A stretch of 64,000 bases of DNA from Phycisphaerae bacterium (GTDB taxonomy: Bacteria > Planctomycetota > Phycisphaerae > Phycisphaerales > UBA1924). How positions within the stretch are numbered: the stretch's first letter is position 1; every line of letters starts with the position of its first letter. A program made the translations under genes and the position numbers. Under the pieces are notes generated by a model that was not told where the DNA came from, made no database searches, and saw nothing but the letters and a program-made list of their open reading frames with translations. The stretch covers positions 1,736,001 to 1,800,000 of the forward strand of contig JAUIES010000001.1 of assembly GCA_030429705.1 (NCBI GenBank), written 5' to 3'. Shown here in pieces: positions 26,835 to 33,302 of the stretch.

Positions 26835-27701
26835 TCACGGCGGGCTGAGGAGGGCATGCAGAGCCTGCCCGGGGTCGTCTGCCCGCATCAGATGTTCGCC
26901 CACGAGAACGATGCGTACGCCCTGGCTATTCAGTCGCGCGATGTCCTGCGGGGTTTTGATCCCGGATTCACTGACGAGGACGGACGGTTCATCGACGAGA
27001 TCGACGAGACGGAGGGTGTGGCTGACATCGGTCTTCATGGTGCGCAAGTCTCGATTGTTGATACCGAGGAGGCAATAGGTAGGGTGTGGGAACCCGACAT
27101 GAGGCCGAACACGCAGCAGGTTTTCCATGTCGTGGACTTCGACGAGCGCGGTCAGTTGGAGTTGCTGAGACAAGATGAGCAAGTCAACGAGGATTGACTC
27201 GGTCAGGCATTCGGCGATCAACAGGACAGCGTCAGCGCCGGCTGCTCGGCTCTCCCAGAGTTGCCACGGGTCGATGATGAAGTCTTTGCGCAAGACTGGT
27301 AGCGGCATGGCGGACTTGACGCGTTCGATGTAAGACAGGTGCCCTCCAAAAAATCGCTCATCGGTGAGGCACGAGATGGCTGAAGCGCCCGCGTTGTGAT
27401 AGCGTTGGGCAATGACTTCAGGTCGAAACCCATCGCCGGCGTATTCAGGTCGGATGAGACCCGCCGACGGGCTTTGTCGTTTGACCTCGGCAATGACGGC
27501 GGTGGGGTGGTTTTCTGAGTGCCTTGTGACAGCACGGAAAAAGTTGCGTGGGGGTTCTGCCTGTGCAACCATCGCTTCGAGTTGTTTCATCGATGTTCTG
27601 GCTTTGGCTTCGTACACCTCTGCGCGCTTGTGTTCGATGATCTCGCGCAAGACCGCGGGCGGTTCGAGTGGGTTTTCTGCGTTGCTGTCCATTGGATTCA
27701 T
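26835..27701 (-). CDS. trpC: Indole-3-glycerol phosphate synthase
   Basis: Tryptophan biosynthesis enzyme converting CdRP to indole-3-glycerol phosphate; a (beta/alpha)8 barrel of 288 aa. Motifs seen: VIAEVKRQSPSAGLI, SCLTDERFFGG, VLRKDFIIDPWQL, AVLLIAECL, LGINNRDLRTMKTD, VLVSESGIKTPQDI and VLVGEHLMRADDPG. The most plausible starts are ATG 27701 or ATG 27692, both just before the first conserved helix; the open frame runs on to 27773 but that part overlaps the likely start of the divergent CPBP gene. No other trp gene is adjacent. Confidence 0.93.
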   Translation of the reverse strand: MNPMDSNAENPLEPPAVLREIIEHKRAEVYEAKARTSMKQLEAMVAQAEPPRNFFRAVTRHSENHPTAVIAEVKRQSPSAGLIRPEYAGDGFRPEVIAQRYHNAGASAISCLTDERFFGGHLSYIERVKSAMPLPVLRKDFIIDPWQLWESRAAGADAVLLIAECLTESILVDLLILSQQLQLTALVEVHDMENLLRVRPHVGFPHPTYCLLGINNRDLRTMKTDVSHTLRLVDLVDEPSVLVSESGIKTPQDIARLNSQGVRIVLVGEHLMRADDPGQALHALLSPP

Positions 27702-28587
27702 TGTTCTCTGTTGCTCGTCATCGGAAGCAGCGACGACGGATGAGTCAACCGTAGCCACCATCCCGTGGGTCAATCTGAGTGTCCGTAGCGCGATTGCTGC
27801 AGTCGCGACGATTTTGGTTGTTGCTGTGGCGCGTCGGAAAGGTTTGCTGACGCTGCGTGATCACGAAATCGGAGCGAATGGACTTGAAACGACGCAGCCT
27901 GTGATGTGGTTTGCCGGTGCATTGGGTTTGTATATCGGCATCTGGGTCGTGGGAGGTGCGATTGCAGCGTTGATTTTGGGTGAATCGGACGACCCAGTCG
28001 AGATCGGAGCCGCATCGGCCGGCGGGGTGTATGCGATTGCCGTTCTCGCGAGTGTCATCACCCTTGTTTACCTTTCGACCAGGTTTGCGGGTTGGCGGTT
28101 CGGTTTTGCAACGAAATCGCCATGGGCCGGATGCGTGTGGTTTGTGTTCGCGATACCTGCGTTGTTTCTGGCGATGAATGTCGCGGTCATTGTGCAGACG
28201 CTGATCGAGGGGGCGCTTCCCGATCCGATTGCCCATCCGACATTGGAGTTGATCGTGTCGACTCCGGGTGATGCGCGGGTTTGGCTCATAGTGGCCGGTG
28301 CTGTGATTGGAGCACCGGTGTTTGAAGAGACGGTGTATCGCGGGCTCGTGCAGACGAGTGTGCTGCGTGCGACCGGTCGCCGATGGGTTGCGATTCTGGT
28401 GACGACTTCGCTGTTCACAATGGCGCATCTGGCGGGGGATATCCCGCTGCATGCGTTGATCCCGATATTTGTTTTGGGCGCAACTTGTGGTATCGTGTGC
28501 GAGCGTCGGGGTGTCTGGGCTGCAATCGCGGTTCACAGCCTTTTTAACGCATCTCAAGTGGTTCTGGCGGTTCTGTCAGGACAATGA
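27682..28587 (+). CDS. CPBP family intramembrane metalloprotease
   Basis: Membrane protease of the CAAX-processing/bacteriocin-protection (ABI) family. Motif 1 is FEETVYRGLVQ (E-E-x3-R), motif 2 is FTMAHLAG (F-x3-H), and motif 3 is AVHSLFNASQ (H-x3-N). About eight hydrophobic segments. The start is uncertain: the frame has no ATG near the 5' end. TTG 27682 would give a signal-like N-terminus (LLSIGFIVLCC) but overlaps the 5' end of trpC on the other strand; a shorter form starting after about 27770 is possible. Role in this organism unknown. Confidence 0.75.
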   Translation: MLSIGFIVLCCSSSEAATTDESTVATIPWVNLSVRSAIAAVATILVVAVARRKGLLTLRDHEIGANGLETTQPVMWFAGALGLYIGIWVVGGAIAALILGESDDPVEIGAASAGGVYAIAVLASVITLVYLSTRFAGWRFGFATKSPWAGCVWFVFAIPALFLAMNVAVIVQTLIEGALPDPIAHPTLELIVSTPGDARVWLIVAGAVIGAPVFEETVYRGLVQTSVLRATGRRWVAILVTTSLFTMAHLAGDIPLHALIPIFVLGATCGIVCERRGVWAAIAVHSLFNASQVVLAVLSGQ

Positions 28588-28614
28588 GAAGGACCAATCG
28601 ATGACGGACTTATG

Positions 28615-28634
28615 CACATTCTGATCAGAATGTG
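28615..28634. repeat. Perfect 20-bp palindrome between the CPBP and GbsR-like genes
   Basis: CACATTCTGA followed directly by its reverse complement TCAGAATGTG. With no loop it is a poor terminator and looks more like a dimeric protein-binding site. It lies 28 nt after the CPBP stop and about 195 nt before the regulator gene. A second, shorter dyad, ACAGT-T-ACTGT (28666-28676), lies between it and the terminator. Confidence 0.45.
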
Positions 28635-28703
28635 TGACAAACGACGGTGAGCAAGCGGTGATGTAACAGTTACTGTATCAGTGCTCCACTCATGCCCCGG
28701 AAA

Positions 28704-28738
28704 GGCGGCGGTTCTGCTTCGGCAAGCCGCCGTCTTTT
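28704..28738 (+). terminator. Rho-independent terminator
   Basis: GC-rich imperfect hairpin: arm 28704-28713 pairs with 28724-28734 with one bulged G at 28726, loop CTGCTTCGGC, followed by TTTTATT. It could end the CPBP transcript or a short transcript started in the palindrome-rich stretch 28600-28700. Confidence 0.7.
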
Positions 28739-28772
28739 ATTGGTTTGTTGGCTTGCAACTACGGGATTTTCA

Positions 28773-28794
28773 TGTTTCAATATATTCTGAAACA
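28773..28794. promoter_or_regulatory. Operator-like inverted repeat upstream of the GbsR/MarR regulator
   Basis: Perfect 7-bp inverted repeat TGTTTCA (28773-28779) and TGAAACA (28788-28794) separated by an 8-nt A/T-rich centre. It lies 36 nt before the regulator's start codon. Its symmetry and position suit autoregulation by the winged-helix dimer encoded next. Confidence 0.55.
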
Positions 28795-28829
28795 GATGTA
28801 GAATTGGACATTGTGGGCGGGATAATTCG

Positions 28830-29378
28830 ATGATGCGTGCCGATCGAGATCAGCAACAACTTGAGATGACTTTCATCGAGTCGTGGGGCCGCATGGGCAG
28901 CGTGTGGGGCATCAGCCGAACGATGGCCGAGGTGCATGCGTTGCTGTATATCACGGGCGACCCGCTTTGCACGGACGACGTGATGGAGCGTCTTGAGATC
29001 TCGCGTGGCAATGCGTCGATGTCGCTGCGGGCGCTCTTGGATTGGGGCATCATCTCGCGAGCGCACAAGCGAGGCGATCGAAAGGAATACTTCGTTGCTG
29101 AGCAGGATGTGTGGGCGATTTTTCGAGCGATCGTCCGAGAACGGAAAAAGCGAGAAGTTGATCCTTTGCTTGGCGCGCTGCACGACATTCGCGACGAGAT
29201 CGGCAGCGCGGCGTCTGAGAAAGACGATGCGTTGGCGGAGCGCCTCGACGCGATGATCGTCTTTTTGGATTTGATTGCGACCTTGAGCGAGCGGTTCGCT
29301 GGTCCTTCTGGCGAGGGGCTCGAGTTGGCAGCCACGCTGTTAGGTACAGGGGCACGACGAGAATCAACTGAGGAGTGA
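28830..29378 (+). CDS. GbsR/MarR-family transcriptional regulator
   Basis: 182-aa winged-helix regulator of the GbsR type. The N-terminal ESWGRMGSVWGISRTMAEVH segment is characteristic, followed by HTH residues about 48-75 (CTDDVMERLEISRGNASMSL) and the wing with HKRGDRKEYFVAE. The C-terminal half (about 90-165) is helical and should dimerise. Family members often control osmolyte or transport genes; the target here is unknown. An inverted repeat just upstream (28773-28794) suggests autoregulation. ATG at 28830 or 28833 are both possible. Confidence 0.85.
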   Translation: MMRADRDQQQLEMTFIESWGRMGSVWGISRTMAEVHALLYITGDPLCTDDVMERLEISRGNASMSLRALLDWGIISRAHKRGDRKEYFVAEQDVWAIFRAIVRERKKREVDPLLGALHDIRDEIGSAASEKDDALAERLDAMIVFLDLIATLSERFAGPSGEGLELAATLLGTGARRESTEE

Positions 29379-29414
29379 ATCATCACGCATCGTCACACGC
29401 CATCGAGTGCAGCG

Positions 29415-29801
29415 GTGGGGGTCCGACCCTCAGAAGCGATTGAGCGTCGTGTTCGGACGGTTGACGCGTCGTGGTCGATTGTTGATCCGAAGGACCAGAC
29501 GCATGGCGTCGTTCGCGTTCTTGTTGACCTGACTTCCGGATCGTGCCAGTTGTTGAGTCAGCCTCGCGCAGAATCGCAAAAATCGACAGTTGTGCAAGCC
29601 GAGACGATCGATCTTGCGTCTGTCGAAACAGAGCTGAGCGGACGCGGTGATTTATCGATGGTCGTCCCTGGCGTTCTGGTGGTTGTCCGATTGGCGGGGC
29701 GTGCAGAAGCCTATGTGCGATCACCGTGGGTCGATACACTTCGACCTGGAGCCGGGTGCTGCGAACTTATGCAATTGAAAATTGCGTTCGAGGCGGATTG
29801 A
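29415..29801 (+). CDS. Hypothetical protein downstream of the GbsR-like regulator
   Basis: 128-aa protein from GTG 29415; no ATG is available. A ribosome-binding-like GAGGAG sits at the end of the regulator gene (29370-29375), about 40 nt upstream, so a non-standard start nearer to 29382 is possible. The sequence is mostly beta-like (GVVRVLVDLTSGSCQLL, VVPGVLVVVRLAGRA) with a Cys pair near the end (GAGCCELM). I do not recognise a family. It follows the regulator closely and may be its partner or target. Confidence 0.45.
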   Translation: MGVRPSEAIERRVRTVDASWSIVDPKDQTHGVVRVLVDLTSGSCQLLSQPRAESQKSTVVQAETIDLASVETELSGRGDLSMVVPGVLVVVRLAGRAEAYVRSPWVDTLRPGAGCCELMQLKIAFEAD

Positions 29802-29847
29802 TTGCGCCTGGAACTGTCTGTGATTTCAGATTGGGCGAGGTTCTGAT

Positions 29848-30714
29848 TTAAGAGCGGCGAAGAGCGAACCAACCGATGATGGCAGCCATGAACATGAGGG
29901 CGGCTCCACCACCGATGATGGCCCAGACCATGGTTGAGTCGAGGTTGGCAAGGATGGCACCTGCAGCACCAGTCATGCCGAAGATGGCGATGGCCAGTGC
30001 GAGCGCGAGCAGCACAACCATACCAAGTGCCAAGCCACCAACAATGCCACTCCACGGACCGTCGTAAGACTCACCCAATGCACCCATGGGTACAGCCGGT
30101 GAAGAGACGACATCTGATTGTCCGCCGGAAGATTCGAACAGGTCACCCGATGGTGCCTGACCGATTGCTGATGCGCCGATGGCGCTGCCACCGATCGCCG
30201 AACCACCGATCGCGCTGGCGCCACCGGTTCCGAGTGCAGAATCTGAGGATGAATAGACATCCTCGAGGAGGTCTGCTCCGAGGCTGGTGTCATCGGGTTC
30301 ACGCGTGAAGTCCATCAATCCGGAGCCTGAGGCTCCTGAATCGGTGATGAAGTCTGGCTGACCAAGTTGTGAACTGACCTGGGTTTGTTCTGAGGGGTCT
30401 GCGAAGTCATCGCCGGAATCTGGCTCGAAGATACTGATTCCTGTTGATTCGCGTGAGTCTTCGAGAGCGAAGACTGAGCCTGTTCCGGATGCGGAAAGAG
30501 CGTCGAGGCCTCCACTCTCAGCGAGGGGGATTTCGTCAACTTCTTCTGCGGACTCGGAGCCTGCGAGGAGGTCGACCTGTTCGACCTTGAACATGAGGCG
30601 GTCGCGGTCCCTGAATTCCTGCAATTGGCCGCTGGAAGCGAGTTCATTCACTTCTTCTGCGGACATGCCGAGGCGTTCGGCGGTTTCTTCGATTGTGTAG
30701 AACATCTTGGCCAT
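29848..30714 (-). CDS. Membrane protein with N-terminal excisionase-type HTH domain
   Basis: 288-aa protein. Residues about 3-55 (MFYTIEETAERLGMSAEEVN, then GQLQEFRDRDRLMFKVEQVD) form a MerR/excisionase-like winged HTH module. The middle (about 60-205) is acidic, low-complexity, with a run of (G)GSAI units near 165-188. Two hydrophobic helices (about 225-280) end the protein. Such HTH-TM proteins are recurrent in planctomycetes; function not known. The start ATG at 30714 is chosen for GGAG 7 nt upstream; a longer frame to 30738 lacks that. A structured RNA candidate lies about 275 nt upstream on the same strand. Confidence 0.6.
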   Translation of the reverse strand: MAKMFYTIEETAERLGMSAEEVNELASSGQLQEFRDRDRLMFKVEQVDLLAGSESAEEVDEIPLAESGGLDALSASGTGSVFALEDSRESTGISIFEPDSGDDFADPSEQTQVSSQLGQPDFITDSGASGSGLMDFTREPDDTSLGADLLEDVYSSSDSALGTGGASAIGGSAIGGSAIGASAIGQAPSGDLFESSGGQSDVVSSPAVPMGALGESYDGPWSGIVGGLALGMVVLLALALAIAIFGMTGAAGAILANLDSTMVWAIIGGGAALMFMAAIIGWFALRRS

Positions 30715-30977
30715 GACCATCTCCGATGCCGCGCTCACGGCTCACAAGGAAGCTATCTGCGTACTGGACAGGTGAAAGGACGCTTCGACCGGCCTCACCC
30801 GCCCGGGCGAAACAGTATACCGCTTCGCGTCGCCGCGAGACGGTTCGATTTTGACAAGTCGGTTTGGACCCCCAAAACGCAAACGGAGACACACCGCTGT
30901 CGGGGTGGTTCTCCATCTGTCGGTCTGTACGCGAAGTGTGTGCGTATGGTTTCGAGAGATCTTTGTTGAGTGAATGG

Positions 30978-31090
30978 GGACAAAAAACCGCCGTCGATTT
31001 CCGAAGCCGAGGGACACTTCCTCCAAGTGCCCGTCAGCCGACGGTGAATCGACGGCAGTCGTTCGGCCGCAACGCTCGATGAGCGTTGCG
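30978..31090 (-). ncRNA. Candidate structured RNA or leader ending in a terminator-like U-run
   Basis: In a gene-free stretch (30715-31458) the arms 30990-30999 and 31047-31056 are perfectly complementary over 10 bp and enclose two further hairpins: CACTT/AAGTG (31015-31019 with 31025-31029, extended by G-C pairs) and CCGTC/GACGG (31031-31035 with 31040-31044). This makes a three-way junction. Next to it is a 10-bp hairpin with a GAT loop (31068-31090). On the minus strand the outer stem is followed by six U residues (A6 at 30982-30987), as in an intrinsic terminator. It could be a small RNA or an attenuator-like leader of the HTH membrane protein gene. Confidence 0.4.
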
Positions 31091-31458
31091 TGCGGGCGGA
31101 ATCGCTTGAAGATCGTGCGCCTGTGTCGAGGCATCCGATCATCAGCCGATTGCCGCTGTGAATTCCAGATTTCGAGAATCAATCCCCCGCGTTCCTTTTG
31201 CACACACAGCCAATGGCTGGGCAACCGAAGATTGATCGATGCCACCTGCATCTCCCAATGCGAGGTAATCTACCAAGATTGAAAGCCTCGTGCAAATTAC
31301 AGAGGTGTAGAACGGTGCATGGATCAAATTGTAACTCTCGCGTGTGAAGATGTTTAACAAACACATGCCCATAACGAGGGGTAAAGTTGTCACGGGATGA
31401 CCCCTGATGCGCTCAGAATCGAACGGTGATTCAATAGTACCCAAATAGGGGGCGAACA
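31091..31458. other. Gene-free stretch upstream of the PL14-like lipoprotein
   Basis: About 370 bases, more A/T-rich toward the right, with no convincing reading frame on either strand. It presumably contains the promoter of the gene at 31459; no clear -35/-10 pair was found by eye. Confidence 0.4.
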
Positions 31459-32373
31459 ATGCAGGTGCTCAAAATCGACTTGAGGGGTTTCTTGAACACA
31501 CTTTTTTTGATTGCAGGGATGCAGTTGTGCGGGTGCGCTTCGCTAGAGCCGTTCGAGCGATTCGCGAGCGGTTTCGAGAGTCCGTCCTGGCGAACTTCGT
31601 GGAATGAGCAATATCTGGAACACACGGTCGGGATCCAGGGCGTTGATGATCGTCGATTCGGTTTCGAGCCAGCGCGCGATGGCGCGGGCGGCCGAGCTCT
31701 ACGCGTGACAATTGAAAAAGGAACGAATGCCGGCACACATCAACTGGAGTACCAGTTTCGAGAGCACGGGTTTGAAGACCCCGCGGCTGCGACGTGTCGC
31801 TATCTGATGCGATTTGGATCCGATTTTGTGCCTGAGCAGGGTGGCAAGTTGCCTGGTTTTGCTGGTACTTATGGCGTGGCAGGCTGGGGGGCACGGGTCT
31901 CGAACGGCTCGAATGGCTGGTCCACGCGCAGTATGTTCTATCCAGCGCCGAAAGGCGTGCCTGTTCGCGTGGCTTCGCTCTGCTATCTCGCGAACATGAC
32001 AGAACGGAGTGGTCGTTCGGTGTTTTATGACTGGCATGCGCGCGGCGTACCTCGGTTTGAGCGGAATAGATGGTATGAGATTGTGCAGCATGTACGGATG
32101 AACACGATTGTTGATGGCAAGGGTCAGGCCGATGGCGTTCTGCAGGTTTGGGTGGACGGCGTTCTCGCGGTGGATGAACGATCTCTCGTGTTTCGTCATG
32201 CTGGTGAGTTGAGGATTGACCGCATGTGGTTCAATGTGCACTACGGCGGTGAAACGGCACCGAGCGACATGCACATTTTCTTCGACGACATCGTGATTGA
32301 GCGTGGCGATAGTGGCATGCCGCGTCTTGGCAATCCGCAGATCGGGAAGAGCGAGGGACAGTTGATTCGCTGA
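31459..32373 (+). CDS. Polysaccharide lyase family 14-like lipoprotein
   Basis: 304-aa exported protein. The N-terminal hydrophobic stretch FLNTLFLIAGMQLCGC ends in a lipobox-like LCGC, so it is probably a lipoprotein. The body resembles the PL14/PL20 jelly-roll fold: YLMRFGSDFVPEQGGKLPGF contains the characteristic GGKLPG; later come GWSTRSMFY, RWYEIVQHVRMN, DGVLQVWVDGVLAV and IFFDDIVIERG, as in alginate/glucuronan lyase-like proteins. Catalytic residues cannot be assigned with confidence. A role in cutting acidic polysaccharide at the cell surface is plausible. The ATG at 31459 has a G-rich sequence upstream. Confidence 0.65.
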   Translation: MQVLKIDLRGFLNTLFLIAGMQLCGCASLEPFERFASGFESPSWRTSWNEQYLEHTVGIQGVDDRRFGFEPARDGAGGRALRVTIEKGTNAGTHQLEYQFREHGFEDPAAATCRYLMRFGSDFVPEQGGKLPGFAGTYGVAGWGARVSNGSNGWSTRSMFYPAPKGVPVRVASLCYLANMTERSGRSVFYDWHARGVPRFERNRWYEIVQHVRMNTIVDGKGQADGVLQVWVDGVLAVDERSLVFRHAGELRIDRMWFNVHYGGETAPSDMHIFFDDIVIERGDSGMPRLGNPQIGKSEGQLIR

Positions 32374-32503
32374 AGGGCTCGATTCTCGGAATAGGGTTTT
32401 TCCCCGGGCGATCTGTTTGGGAGGGCGGTTTGGTCTGGTGTTGGCCAGAGAAAGCCGTTATCACGAAGATAATCGGTGAATTTGCATGGTCAAATGTGCG
32501 GTC

Positions 32504-32534
32504 GGGGGCACATTGAAAGTGTATCTACGCCCCC
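32504..32534. other. Hairpin in the leader of the PEP-CTERM gene
   Basis: GGGGGC (32504-32509) and GCCCCC (32529-32534) can pair over 6 bp across a 19-nt loop, 55 nt before the start at 32590. There is no U-run, so it is not a standard terminator; it could be a leader structure. Weak. Confidence 0.25.
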
Positions 32535-32589
32535 GTGATTTGGTGGTGGGCGGTTTGTAATGTCTGACTCGACACTGGCTGGAGCATCC

Positions 32590-33258
32590 ATGAAGACCCG
32601 ACTACATCAGATTGTGACCGTGACGAGCGTGCTGACCTGTGGTTCATTCGCGGTTGCCGGTCCTGACTGGACTGAACTTGGCGACGCGGGGTCGGATCCG
32701 CGATCGGCCCAGATACCGCTTGGCGATGGGGACATCAACTCGCTCTCGGGTAACCTCGGCGATCGTGGGACCGAGTTTGATTTTGAGGACATGTATTACT
32801 TCGGCGTGAGTGATCCGGGCTCATTCAGCCTGTCGATCGCGGTTGCCGATTTCGATGCTCAGTTGTTCGTGTTTCACATCACGAATGCAGGCGCTGCGCT
32901 TGGTCTGCTGGCCAATGACGACATGAGCGAAGAGTCATCGCTTCCGATGCTGACGAGTATGGCGACGGATGGCACCGGTGTCGTGCTCGATCTTCCGGGT
33001 GACTATCTGGTTGCCGTTGCAGGCCGAGGCCGAAACCCAATCTCATCGACCGGATTGATTTTTGATATGGCTTCACCGACCGAGATTTCGGGTGCGGATG
33101 GTCCTGGCGGGTTGAATCGATTGATCGGCTGGGAAGGTGAAGGGGAAACCGGGAGTTACCGAATCGATATGACCGGGACCGTGTTTCCTGAGGTTCCGGC
33201 TCCGAGTTCGCTTGCGCTGCTCGGTCTTGCGGGGTTTGCTGCCCGTCGTCGCCGGTAA
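32590..33258 (+). CDS. PEP-CTERM secreted protein
   Basis: 222-aa exported protein. Signal peptide at the N-terminus (MKTRLHQIVTVTSVLTCGSF, cleavage near AVAG), a beta-rich body (YYFGVSDPGSFSLSIAVADF, LDLPGDYLVAVAGRGR) and a C-terminal PEP-CTERM sorting tail: VPAPSSLALLGLAGFAARRR, that is a P-A-P motif, a hydrophobic stretch and a basic end. It is an expected substrate of the exosortase at 8358. ATG 32590 has GGAG 5 nt upstream; an in-frame ATG at 32560 would lengthen the leader and is less likely. Confidence 0.85.
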   Translation: MKTRLHQIVTVTSVLTCGSFAVAGPDWTELGDAGSDPRSAQIPLGDGDINSLSGNLGDRGTEFDFEDMYYFGVSDPGSFSLSIAVADFDAQLFVFHITNAGAALGLLANDDMSEESSLPMLTSMATDGTGVVLDLPGDYLVAVAGRGRNPISSTGLIFDMASPTEISGADGPGGLNRLIGWEGEGETGSYRIDMTGTVFPEVPAPSSLALLGLAGFAARRRR

Positions 33259-33302
33259 TTGGTCTATCCGGACCTTCCGGATTGGATACTGACTCAATTT
33301 GA

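Noticed and set aside
30742-31251. 169-codon minus-strand ORF in the gene-free stretch
   Set aside because: Residue usage is non-protein-like and it spans the inverted repeats at 30990-31090; the RNA explanation is better.
32504-32534. Hairpin before the PEP-CTERM gene as a terminator of the upstream lipoprotein
   Set aside because: No U-run follows either arm; kept only as a weak leader structure.
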